DNA from: JBNKFV01 sp050289485
Lineage (GTDB): Bacteria; Pseudomonadota; Gammaproteobacteria; Pseudomonadales; Cellvibrionaceae
Direction of reading: 5' to 3'
DNA: 64,000 bases
Assembly (NCBI GenBank): GCA_050289485.1
Contig: JBNKFV010000015.1
Location: 186,001 to 250,000, forward strand
Shown piece after piece: positions 34,565 through 42,162 of the stretch. The first letter of the stretch is position 1; every line of letters begins with the position of its first letter. The notes under the pieces are model-generated. The model was given only the letters and a program-made list of their open reading frames with translations. It was not told the origin of the DNA and made no database searches. The position numbers and the translations under genes were made by a program.

Positions 34565-34724
34565 AAAACGAACAGGACGTTCGTTTTAGTCGCGCTGGGC
34601 CAGGACGGCCCATCGCGGCGGCGCGTGAAAAGCCTGTGAAGCGAGGGAAGTCTATTGAGAGCATCTCAATAGACCCCAAGCAGGGCGCGTTTTCTTGGTT
34701 CGTTCTTTGCCGCGTGGCAAAGAA
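34565..34724. repeat. Series of four perfect hairpins, two with an identical AGGAC loop
   Basis: 34565-34587: AAAACGAAC-AGGAC-GTTCGTTTT. 34596-34612: TGGGCC-AGGAC-GGCCCA. 34651-34673: TCTATTGAGA-GCA-TCTCAATAGA. 34703-34724: TTCTTTGCC-GCGT-GGCAAAGAA. All four stems are perfect. The last overlaps the right inverted repeat of the element. Confidence 0.85.
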
Positions 34725-34996
34725 TGAACTCGCCCTTAGGCGAAATGAAGTAAATCTGAGATTACCCCCCATCTAGCCCGCTGCAAAAGCCCTGGCTTGT
34801 CCAAAGGCCCTGGCATAAAAAATCTTACCCCCTCCGATTATCTCCAAAGCCCAAAAGCCCCCCAAAACCTTGAAATCCCCAACATTGCCCCCACCTCTCT
34901 AGCCAACCTAACCGGCTGGCCAAAACACCAGCCCAGCCCTGCGGTTTCGCAGGGTTTACACCCGTTAAGCACTAAACACTGGAGGAATTGGGGCCC

Positions 34997-36922
34997 ATGA
35001 CCGCGGCAACAGAAAAAGAAACCCTGGGTTTTCAAACAGAAGCCAAGCAACTGCTTCACCTGATGATTCACTCGCTGTATTCCAACAAAGAAATCTTCCT
35101 GCGCGAGCTGGTTTCCAACGCATCTGACGCGGCCGATAAGCTGCGTTTTGAGGCGGTCAAAAACAACGAGTTGTTCGAGAGCGATCCTGATCTGCAAATT
35201 CGCGTTAGCTTCGATAAAGACGCCAAAACCGTCACCATCGAAGACAACGGTATTGGTATGAGCCGCGATGAGGTGGTTGAGCACCTGGGTACCATTGCCA
35301 AATCGGGCACAGCGAGTTTTCTGCAAAACCTTAGTGGCGATGAGAAAAAAGACTCCCAGCTGATTGGTCAGTTTGGGGTGGGTTTTTACTCGGCGTTTAT
35401 CGTGGCTGAAAAAGTAGAAGTATTTACCCGTCGTGCCGGCTTGCCTGCGGCAGAGGGTGTGCATTGGGAATGTGAAGGCGAAGCCAGTTTCAGCGTTGAG
35501 AATGTTGAAAAGGCCAGCCGTGGTACTACCGTTGTCTTGCACCTGAAATCATCTGAAAGCGAATTTGCCGATAGCTGGCGTTTACGCTCTATTATCAAAA
35601 AGTATTCCGACCATATTTCGATTCCTATCATCATGCAGAAGGAAAACTACGCAGCCGATGACGAAAAGGAAGGCGAAAAAGAAGACGAAAACAAAGCACC
35701 TGAATTCGAAACCGTTAATACCGCCACTGCATTGTGGACGCGTTCACGCACCGATATCAGCGACGACGAGTACAAAGAGTTTTACAAGCATATCTCCCAC
35801 GATTTTACCGAGCCCATGACCTGGAGCCACAACCGTGTGGAAGGTAAGCTGGATTACACCAGCCTAGTGTACCTGCCTGCCAAGGCGCCGTTCGATTTGT
35901 ACAACCGTGAGGCGTCTCGCGGTTTAAAACTCTATGTGCAGCGCACGTTTATTATGGACGATGCCGAACAGTTTTTGCCCCTGTACCTGCGGTTTGTAAA
36001 AGGTGTTGTAGATTCCAATGATCTTTCGCTAAACGTATCTCGCGAAATTCTTCAGAAAGACCCCAACATTGATTCCATGCGTTCTGCACTCACCAAGCGT
36101 GTGCTCGATATGCTGGAAAAAATGGCGAAGAAAGACAAAGAGAAATACGCAGAATTCTGGCAAGAATTTGGTCAGGTATTAAAAGAAGGCCCAGCGGAAG
36201 ACTTCGCCAATCGTGAAAAAATTGCCAAGCTGCTGCGCTTTGCGACTACCTACAAAGAAACGCCTGAGCAGGATCAGTCGTTGGAAGAGTATGTAGCTCG
36301 CATGCAAGACGGCCAAACCAAAATTTATTATGTGGCGGCAGAAAACTTTAAAACTGCCAAAAACAGCCCACACCTTGAAGTGTTCCGTAAAAAAGGCATT
36401 GAAGTGCTGCTGCTTACCGACCGCGTTGACGAATGGCTGATGGGTCACTTGATGGAGTTCGACGGCAAGTCGTTCCAAGACGTGGGTAAAGGCGCGCTGG
36501 ATCTGGGTGAATTAGATACCGAAGAAGAGAAGAAAGCCCAGGAAGAAAGCAGTAAAAAACTGGAAGGCTTGCTCGAACGCACTAAAGAAGCATTGAAAGA
36601 AAAAGTTGAAGAAGTGCGCATCACCCACCGTTTAACCGACTCGCCAGCCTGTATTGTGGTGTCGGAAAATGACATGGGTGCGCAGATGCGCCGTTTGCTG
36701 GAGCAGGCGGGCCAGGCCTTGCCATCCAGCAAGCCTATTTTTGAACTCAACCCCGAGCACCCCTTGGTACAAAAGCTGGATATGGAGCCCGACGAAGACC
36801 GCTTTGCCGATTTGGCAGAGATATTGTTTGATCAGGCGAATCTGGCGGAAGGTGGCCATTTGGAAGACCCAGGCAGCTACGTACGCCGCCTGAACAAGTT
36901 GTTGCTGGAATTGAGTCATTAA
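34997..36922 (+). CDS. htpG: Hsp90-family chaperone HtpG
   Basis: A 641-residue bacterial Hsp90. The N-terminal GHKL ATPase domain has LRELVSNASDAADKLRF, EDNGIGMSRDEV, GTIAKSGT and QFGVGFYSAFIVA. The middle domain has the catalytic-loop arginine in SLNVSREILQ, and the C-terminal dimerisation domain is complete. A charged linker (DDEKEGEKEDENK) separates the N and middle domains. ATG 34997 follows GGAGGA; a TTG at 34988 is open but would sit on the ribosome site. It is a single gene, closed by a strong terminator. Confidence 0.96.
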   Translation: MTAATEKETLGFQTEAKQLLHLMIHSLYSNKEIFLRELVSNASDAADKLRFEAVKNNELFESDPDLQIRVSFDKDAKTVTIEDNGIGMSRDEVVEHLGTIAKSGTASFLQNLSGDEKKDSQLIGQFGVGFYSAFIVAEKVEVFTRRAGLPAAEGVHWECEGEASFSVENVEKASRGTTVVLHLKSSESEFADSWRLRSIIKKYSDHISIPIIMQKENYAADDEKEGEKEDENKAPEFETVNTATALWTRSRTDISDDEYKEFYKHISHDFTEPMTWSHNRVEGKLDYTSLVYLPAKAPFDLYNREASRGLKLYVQRTFIMDDAEQFLPLYLRFVKGVVDSNDLSLNVSREILQKDPNIDSMRSALTKRVLDMLEKMAKKDKEKYAEFWQEFGQVLKEGPAEDFANREKIAKLLRFATTYKETPEQDQSLEEYVARMQDGQTKIYYVAAENFKTAKNSPHLEVFRKKGIEVLLLTDRVDEWLMGHLMEFDGKSFQDVGKGALDLGELDTEEEKKAQEESSKKLEGLLERTKEALKEKVEEVRITHRLTDSPACIVVSENDMGAQMRRLLEQAGQALPSSKPIFELNPEHPLVQKLDMEPDEDRFADLAEILFDQANLAEGGHLEDPGSYVRRLNKLLLELSH

Positions 36923-36960
36923 TGTTCTTGCAACAATTGGGCTTTCCAATGTAATCGTAT

Positions 36961-36997
36961 AAAGGCCAAGCGGGTAGTTGATGCCCGCTTGGCCTTT
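36961..36997 (+). terminator. Rho-independent terminator after htpG
   Basis: A perfect 14-bp stem, AAAGGCCAAGCGGG and its complement, with a 9-nt loop, followed by a T run. It starts 39 bp after the htpG stop codon. Confidence 0.92.
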
Positions 36998-37061
36998 TTC
37001 TGCTGAGGCGTCAGAATAGTCGGCTATTAACAGGCTCTACAACAAGGAACCGCACCTCATT

Positions 37062-38090
37062 ATGACCGCTAAACCAGAAAGTTTGTCTATCGCCGTATTA
37101 GGCGGCGGTAGTTTCGGTACGGCCATCGCCAACATTATTGCGGCTAACGGTAATACGACTTATCTGTGGATGCGTGATGCCGAGCGCGCCGCAAAGTGTC
37201 AGGCCAGCCGGGAAAACCCCGAGTACCTGCCCAATTATCCGTTGGTAGATAAGCTCGAGGTAACCGCCGACCTGGTCAAGGCCGTGAGTCAGGCGAAAGT
37301 AGTATTTATCTCGGTGCCGAGCAAATCTGTGCGCGACGTTGCCCGCCAGATAGCCCCTTTGCTCAAACCGGGTACGTTTGTTGTCAGCACCACCAAAGGG
37401 ATAGAACCTGGCGGTTTTACCCTGATGAGCGAGGTACTCACACAAGAACTCAATGAGGTATCAATAGGGGTACTCAGCGGGCCTAACTTTGCCAAAGAAA
37501 TTATCCAAAATCACCATACAGGTACCGTAATCGCCTGCGATGACGACGCCCTGATACAGTGTGTACAGCAAATACTGTGTTCCGACACATTCCGGGTATA
37601 CTCCAATCACGACCGCTACGGGGTGGAGCTGGCTGGGGCACTGAAAAATATTTATGCCATTATTTCCGGTATGGCCGCGGCCTTGGATACAGGCCACAAT
37701 ACCATGGCGATGATTCTTACCCGCAGTTTGGCTGAGATGGGGCGATTTGCAGTCGCGTTGGGTGCTAATCCCATGACCTTTCTGGGGCTGGCTGGGGTGG
37801 GTGATTTGATACTCACCTGCACTTCTGATCTCAGTCGTAATTACCGGGTAGGCTATGCTTTGGGTAAGGGCCGAAAGCTGGATGATATCGTTGCCGAAAT
37901 CGGGCAGGTGGTAGAAGGGCTCAATACCGTTAAGATTGTAAAGCAGAAAGCCGATGAGCTGGGCATATACATGCCGTTGGTCTCTGGCCTGTATGCCGTG
38001 CTATATCAGAACTTATCACTGGTAGATGTCGTCAAAATGCTGATGCAAGCTGAGCAAAACACTGATGTTGAATATACTGGGGGACGATGA
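37062..38090 (+). CDS. gpsA: Glycerol-3-phosphate dehydrogenase [NAD(P)+]
   Basis: A 342-residue GpsA. It reduces dihydroxyacetone phosphate to sn-glycerol 3-phosphate for phospholipid synthesis. The nucleotide-binding motif is IAVLGGGSFGTAIANIIAANG; other family blocks are VFISVPSKSVRDVA, TKGIEPGGF, SGPNFAKEI, the catalytic lysine region in VELAGALKNIYAI, and GLAGVGDLILTCTSDLSRNYRVG. It overlaps the next gene by 4 bp (ATGATG/TGA), so the two are co-translated. Confidence 0.96.
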   Translation: MTAKPESLSIAVLGGGSFGTAIANIIAANGNTTYLWMRDAERAAKCQASRENPEYLPNYPLVDKLEVTADLVKAVSQAKVVFISVPSKSVRDVARQIAPLLKPGTFVVSTTKGIEPGGFTLMSEVLTQELNEVSIGVLSGPNFAKEIIQNHHTGTVIACDDDALIQCVQQILCSDTFRVYSNHDRYGVELAGALKNIYAIISGMAAALDTGHNTMAMILTRSLAEMGRFAVALGANPMTFLGLAGVGDLILTCTSDLSRNYRVGYALGKGRKLDDIVAEIGQVVEGLNTVKIVKQKADELGIYMPLVSGLYAVLYQNLSLVDVVKMLMQAEQNTDVEYTGGR

Positions 38091-38404
38091 TGGACAAGCA
38101 AATACCGTTATTTACAGCTGAACCATGGATACGCTTGGTATACATGGTACTGTTTGGGTTAGCGTTGCAGGTAGCAGCCATGGTGATGTGGTTTGTGATT
38201 GTGGTGCAATTTATTTTTTCGTTGTTTAACGATGAGCCCAATGAACCACTGCAAACATTTGCCAACACCCTGGCACAGTTTATTTATCAATGCTGGCAAT
38301 TTTTAAGCTATAACACCAACGAAAAGCCATTTCCTTTTGCCGATTGGCCGCAACCAGAAGTGCCAGCCGACGTGTCAACCAAAGTGCCAACCAGCGAAGA
38401 CTAA
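38087..38404 (+). CDS. DUF4389 family membrane protein
   Basis: A 105-residue protein with a conserved amphipathic/hydrophobic N-terminal half (WIRLVYMVLFGLALQVAAMV and IVVQFIFSLFND) and the block FANTLAQFIYQCWQFLSYNT, which together define DUF4389. It is probably an inner-membrane protein with one or two segments. The C-terminal tail is Pro/Val-rich and soluble. The ATG overlaps the stop of gpsA. Function unknown; the same gpsA-DUF4389-sixA order is seen in related gammaproteobacteria (from memory, not checked). Confidence 0.8.
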   Translation: MMDKQIPLFTAEPWIRLVYMVLFGLALQVAAMVMWFVIVVQFIFSLFNDEPNEPLQTFANTLAQFIYQCWQFLSYNTNEKPFPFADWPQPEVPADVSTKVPTSED

Positions 38405-38450
38405 AAGCGCCAGGACATTGCGATAATAACAATAGAGGGGAGGAGTCTGG

Positions 38451-38927
38451 GTGGAATTATTTGTTTTGCGCCATGGCGAAGCGCAGCAGCGAGCCGCCAG
38501 CGACCGCGAGCGGCAGCTCACCGAGCAGGGCGAGCGAGAGGTTCGCAAAGTGGTTAAACGTAATCTTGGCGAACTGGCCAATATTACCCATATTATTGCC
38601 AGCCCCTATGTGCGCGCCCAGCAAACTGCGGCCATTGCCCGCCAGTTGATTGAGGCTGCTGCCAATAAACCGGTGCCCTTGCACACGTCTGACTTACTAA
38701 CGCCAGACAGCGATCCCAGAAAAGTTGAAGCCTTGCTAAATACCGCTACCGACACCGCCGTGTTACTGGTAAGTCACCAGCCTTTGGTGGGTACACTGGT
38801 TGACTGGCTGGCTGATCTTGAACCGGGTTGCTATCGTATGGGTACTAGTAGCCTGGCCTGTTTGCAGGTTGACATGTTTGCCCAAGGCTGTGCCGAATTA
38901 CTGGCGCTGCACCACGCCGAAGGTTAG
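38451..38927 (+). CDS. sixA: Phosphohistidine phosphatase SixA
   Basis: A 158-residue histidine phosphatase. The catalytic RHG motif is at the very N-terminus (MELFVLRHGEAQQ), the second catalytic His lies in VLLVSHQPLVGTLVDWL, and ITHIIASPYVRAQQTA is typical of SixA. It removes phosphate from phosphohistidine proteins such as Hpt domains or the nitrogen PTS. Start is GTG 38451, after GGGGAGGAG. It lies 46 bp after the DUF4389 gene and is probably in the gpsA operon. Confidence 0.92.
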   Translation: MELFVLRHGEAQQRAASDRERQLTEQGEREVRKVVKRNLGELANITHIIASPYVRAQQTAAIARQLIEAAANKPVPLHTSDLLTPDSDPRKVEALLNTATDTAVLLVSHQPLVGTLVDWLADLEPGCYRMGTSSLACLQVDMFAQGCAELLALHHAEG

Positions 38928-38973
38928 TGTGAACAGGCCCTAATACTTCTGCCATTCACAAAAAGGCTTTGAG

Positions 38974-39891
38974 ATGACAGTTTGCGTGGAAAAGCGTTTT
39001 AACGTCGCAGGTTTGGAATTAGTGGGTAAAGCCTGGCACGACGATACGCTGTTTCCGGTGATTGCCTTGCACGGCTGGCTTGATAACGCCGCCAGTTTCG
39101 ATGTGTTGGCACCACAGCTAAAGCATTGCCATATTCTAGCGCTTGATCTCGCAGGGCACGGGCACTCCGGCCATCGGCCGGGCCTGGCGCCTTACAATAT
39201 CTGGGAAGACCTCGCCGAAATTATCGCCGTTGCTGACCAGCAGGGCTGGCAGCAGTTCGGTTTACTCGGGCATTCAAGGGGCGCCATGGTGAGCACACTG
39301 CTGGCTGGCGCTTTTCCTGCGCGGGTGGCCTGGCTGGGGCTTATCGACGGCCTCTTACCTGAACCTGCCGACCCCGCTGAAGCCCCCGAGCAGTTAGCCA
39401 AATCGATACGCTCTGTGAATAAACAGCTGGGTAAAACTACCGCCGTATACGATACGCTGGCGAGCGCAGTTGAAGCCCGCAAAAACGGCGGCTGGGGTTT
39501 AAGTAAAGAAGCCGCACAGCTCATTACCGAGCGCGGTATTATCGCTACCGATAACGGTTACCGCTGGCGCAGCGACCAAAAGCTGCGCGCAGCCTCGGCC
39601 CTGCGATTAACCCGCCCGCAAATCGAGGCATTTTTGCAAAAAATCACGATGCCCCACCGGCTGGTATTGGCCAGCGAGGGTATGCCGAAATGGTTTCCAC
39701 AACTGATCGATGTCCTCGAGGCCTTTCCGGCGATTCAAACAGAGCGTTTTACCGCAGGGCACCACTTGCACATGGAGGCTGAGGCAACAGCCGTTGCCGC
39801 ACTTTTTAACCAGCAGTTGGCCAGCATCGTGGCCGAGCAGTCTAATCCATCTATTCACCCACAATTGGGGCACGAGGCTACTGATGAATAA
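38974..39891 (+). CDS. Alpha/beta hydrolase
   Basis: A 305-residue hydrolase with the canonical fold. The oxyanion-hole region is VIALHGWLDNAASF, the nucleophile elbow GHSRGAMVS (Ser), and the catalytic His lies in FTAGHHLHMEAEA. There is a helical cap (about 145-215). The family resembles the serine-hydrolase-like (SERHL/MEST) group; the substrate is unknown. Codon use is ordinary. The gene lies between sixA and a DUF4892 gene. Confidence 0.88.
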   Translation: MTVCVEKRFNVAGLELVGKAWHDDTLFPVIALHGWLDNAASFDVLAPQLKHCHILALDLAGHGHSGHRPGLAPYNIWEDLAEIIAVADQQGWQQFGLLGHSRGAMVSTLLAGAFPARVAWLGLIDGLLPEPADPAEAPEQLAKSIRSVNKQLGKTTAVYDTLASAVEARKNGGWGLSKEAAQLITERGIIATDNGYRWRSDQKLRAASALRLTRPQIEAFLQKITMPHRLVLASEGMPKWFPQLIDVLEAFPAIQTERFTAGHHLHMEAEATAVAALFNQQLASIVAEQSNPSIHPQLGHEATDE

Positions 39892-39957
39892 ATGTATGCA
39901 GAGCCTTCAGCTATCGAGCTGTCGCGTGTGGCAGTACGCCGTTTTGTTATTAACCTG

Positions 39958-40100
39958 GCGACAAAATAGATCTCCTTATCTAGTTTGTCGCACGCCTTGG
40001 AAATACCCGCGGAATTTTACGAAATCCCTTGTATTTCCATGGCTTACATTGGCCTACGGCCAATGGCGGCGCGTCCGTGCGCCGCGTATTAACCCGACCA
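39958..40100. repeat. Cluster of inverted repeats upstream of the DUF4892 gene
   Basis: Hairpin 1: 39958-39991, 14-bp arms (GCGACAAAATAGAT) with one mismatch and a 6-nt loop. An 8-bp pair, GGAAATAC and GTATTTCC, follows further on. Two more short stems are ATTGGCC-TAC-GGCCAAT and GCGGCGCG-TCCG-TGCGCCGC. The stretch is open in the frame of the next gene, but the structure and unconserved translation argue for an untranslated or repetitive element. Confidence 0.65.
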
Positions 40101-40102
40101 TA

Positions 40103-40987
40103 ATGATCGCCGGGTTAATAACTGTGCTGTTGCCTGTTTATGCACAAGCCGCAGATAAACCATTTCCTTTGCCTTGGTTTGAAAAAGCCCGCGTGCTTTA
40201 TCAAGTAGAAGGCCAACGCGACGACTACCTACTGGCACTAGGGCCATTTAAAAAAGCCGACGGCCAGTGGCGGGTAGAGCAAAGCCGCCAACTGGAAGGC
40301 GACCTGTATCGCGCTACGCTTGAAGTCAATAAAGATCATCGCGCGAGCGAAGCCTACCGCTTTTATCGCGACCTTATGCTCGAATACAACGCCCGCTTGC
40401 TGTTTTCGTGTGAAGGCTGGGAGTGCGGTAGCAGCAACACCTGGGCTAACGAATATTTTGAAGTGCGGCAACTGTATGGTGAAGACTCCGAGCAAAAATA
40501 TGCTGTATACGAATACATCCGCAATAATCACCGGTACATTTTTACCCTGTATACCGTAACCCGTGGCAACAAGCGTGCGTATGCCCAGTTGGATATTTTA
40601 CAGTTAGCCAAAGGCGACCAAACCCAATTGCAGGTGCGGCCAGAAGCGATTGTTGAACAACTCAAAACACAAGGCGCCTATCGCTTTTCAAGCGTTACCG
40701 GTGATGGGCAAACACTTACGTTGCCCAAGGCAGAAATGGATGCCGTGGTGATAGCCCTAAAAAGCCTACGCCAGTTTGAAGTAGCCGTGGTGGTAGAGGT
40801 ATATCAAAGCGGCACCTTTACCCAATTGTTGCAGCTCTCTAACACCATGGCCGACAAACTGCGTTTAGATTTAATTGCCGCCGGCGTATCTGAGCGCCAG
40901 TTGCAAGCCTATGGCGCAGGCAACCTGGTACCCGATGTTCATTGGCAGGGCGCTTACCGCGTATCATTGGTGGTGGGTAAGCACTAG
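40103..40987 (+). CDS. DUF4892 domain protein, probable envelope protein with OmpA-like end
   Basis: A 294-residue exported protein. ATG 40103 gives a compact signal peptide (MIAGLITVLLPVYAQA, cleavage before ADKPF). The body matches the DUF4892 pattern: YRFYRDLMLEYNARLLFSCE, GWECGSSNTWAN, VRQLYGEDSEQKYAVY and YTVTRGNKRAYAQLDIL. The C-terminal part (DAVVIALKSLRQFEVAVVVE, DLIAAGVSERQLQAYGAG) looks like a shortened OmpA-type domain. In-frame starts further upstream (for example ATG 39887, overlapping the hydrolase stop) would translate a hairpin-rich region and bury the signal peptide. Function unknown. Confidence 0.75.
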   Translation: MIAGLITVLLPVYAQAADKPFPLPWFEKARVLYQVEGQRDDYLLALGPFKKADGQWRVEQSRQLEGDLYRATLEVNKDHRASEAYRFYRDLMLEYNARLLFSCEGWECGSSNTWANEYFEVRQLYGEDSEQKYAVYEYIRNNHRYIFTLYTVTRGNKRAYAQLDILQLAKGDQTQLQVRPEAIVEQLKTQGAYRFSSVTGDGQTLTLPKAEMDAVVIALKSLRQFEVAVVVEVYQSGTFTQLLQLSNTMADKLRLDLIAAGVSERQLQAYGAGNLVPDVHWQGAYRVSLVVGKH

Positions 40988-41096
40988 AGGCCATAAGAGA
41001 CCCTCATCGCTTCGCAAGCAATGAGCACATGTGCATTGGTTGAAATAAAGCGCTAAAAACGCATTTTCAGCAGTGAGATGGCTGACACCAGTCAAG

Positions 41097-41145
41097 TGTA
41101 AAATATTTTTTCAATAGGAAAGATGGTTTGTCGGAATATTTTACA
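41097..41145. promoter_or_regulatory. Long-spaced inverted repeat upstream of the PEP-CTERM gene
   Basis: A perfect 11-bp inverted repeat, TGTAAAATATT (41097-41107) and AATATTTTACA (41135-41145), with a 27-bp spacer. It lies 63-111 bp upstream of the -24 element of the sigma-54 promoter, an enhancer-like position. Confidence 0.65.
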
Positions 41146-41207
41146 TCTTATGCGCTGCGCATTCTTGTCTTATAAAAAATTCCTTTGATATTAATCATAT
41201 ATGGTTG

Positions 41208-41223
41208 TGGCACGTATATTGCT
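41208..41223 (+). promoter_or_regulatory. Sigma-54 promoter of the PEP-CTERM gene
   Basis: TGGCACGTATATTGCT is an exact match to the consensus TGGCACG-N4-TTGCW. Transcription would start near 41235, about 29 nt before the ATG. Confidence 0.85.
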
Positions 41224-41263
41224 GAGTTGCTGAATATAGCATTTCAACTGTCGTGAGGGAAAA

Positions 41264-41887
41264 ATGAAAAAAATATTATTGACTATGATTTCTGTATTGG
41301 CTTTTTCAGGTACTGCCTATGCTGGAGTAATTGAATTTGTTCCACCCAATGATACAACTGGGGCGGTATATACAACAAACTCGAATGATGGCTGGAGTGC
41401 CGGGCGTGGCGTTGTATTTCAAATGCTGGATAATGTAACCATTAATTCGATTGGGGTGTTTCAAGATTTAACAAATGTGAATTTAAGTTTTGAATTGGCC
41501 CAAGTAAATTCAGCATCAGGCTCAGTAACAAGTGGCCAAACAGTTCTAGCAAGTGGAAGCGGTTTAGCCACAACCACAGGTTTAGAGTGGGTTGATTTTG
41601 GGATTTCTAATTTGTTATTGGGGGCGGGAAATTACTACCACCTAGAGTTTACGTTTGGAGGAAGTTCAAACCAAAACTTTTTTTATAATAATGCCAACGT
41701 AGCCTTTACCCAAGGAAGCTATGATTTGCTGGAAGGGACGCAAAATGGACATACCAGTAACTTTGTATTAGCAGCATTTAGACTAAATGGAGTTGGTTCA
41801 GTTGCTGTGCCTGAGCCCTCAACTTTTTCCTTGCTTGTATTAGCTTTGGCTGGTATCGGTTTCTCAAGGAAGAAATTAAGAGCTTAA
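41264..41887 (+). CDS. PEP-CTERM sorting-domain surface protein
   Basis: A 207-residue exported protein. Signal peptide (MKKILLTMISVLAFSGTAYA), a beta-rich body of about 150 residues with many Ser, Thr, Asn and Gly, and a C-terminal PEP-CTERM signal: VPEPSTF, a hydrophobic segment (LLVLALAGIGF) and the basic end SRKKLRA. Such proteins are cut and processed by an exosortase at the membrane. No exosortase gene is in the window. The gene is more AT-rich than its neighbours, has its own sigma-54 promoter and its own terminator, and so is an independent unit. AGGGA precedes the ATG. Confidence 0.9.
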   Translation: MKKILLTMISVLAFSGTAYAGVIEFVPPNDTTGAVYTTNSNDGWSAGRGVVFQMLDNVTINSIGVFQDLTNVNLSFELAQVNSASGSVTSGQTVLASGSGLATTTGLEWVDFGISNLLLGAGNYYHLEFTFGGSSNQNFFYNNANVAFTQGSYDLLEGTQNGHTSNFVLAAFRLNGVGSVAVPEPSTFSLLVLALAGIGFSRKKLRA

Positions 41888-41911
41888 AAGACAGTTGCTT
41901 TATAGTTTTTC

Positions 41912-41942
41912 AAAAGCCTCAGGTTTCCGCTGGGGCTTTTTT
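41912..41942 (+). terminator. Rho-independent terminator after the PEP-CTERM gene
   Basis: An 11-bp stem, AAAAGCCTCAG and CTGGGGCTTTT with one T-G pair and a 7-nt loop, ending in a run of six T residues. Confidence 0.88.
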
Positions 41943-41949
41943 ATGCCTA

Positions 41950-42146
41950 ACAAATTAAAGGGGTCAGAATTAAAGGGGGCAGAGCCCTTTGATTGTTTAA
42001 ACCCAAAAATTAAAGGGGTCAAAGCCCTTTAATTAAATCGAATTGCCAAAAAGGGCTTTGACCCCTTAAATTTGCCAGAAGAGGGCGGCCAACTAAATCG
42101 AATTGCCAAAAAGGGCTTTGACCCCTTAAATTCGACCCCTTAAATT
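41950..42146. repeat. REP-like repeat cluster with the AGGGGTCA/AAGCCCTTT motif
   Basis: A 39-bp sequence containing AAAAAGGGCTTTGACCCCTT occurs at 42034-42072 and again at 42094-42132, exactly 60 bp apart. Inverted versions (AATTAAAGGGGTCAAAGCCC) lie at 41952-42030. The forward and inverted copies can form several hairpins. This motif type is found in marine gammaproteobacteria near REP-associated transposases (RAYT); no transposase is present here. Confidence 0.8.
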
Positions 42147-42162
42147 CACTTATTCAATAGGG

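Larger units (their letters stand above)
33852..34745. repeat. Non-coding composite repeat element bounded by a perfect 29-bp inverted repeat
   Basis: The 29 bp at 33852-33880 reappear exactly, inverted, at 34717-34745; the core is CGCCTAAGGGCGAGTTCATT. The 836 bp between hold a directly repeated unit and a string of hairpins, and no credible gene. Short open frames inside have no ribosome sites and are translations of the repeats. There is no transposase, and no target-site duplication is visible. It looks like a non-autonomous mobile or extragenic repetitive element. Confidence 0.8.

Noticed and set aside
39710..40102. A longer DUF4892 protein starting at 39710 or 39887.
   Set aside because: It would overlap the hydrolase gene or translate a hairpin-rich stretch and bury a good signal peptide.
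41950..42146. CRISPR array.
   Set aside because: Only two exact copies, with inverted copies between them and no regular unique spacers or cas genes; it is a REP-like cluster.
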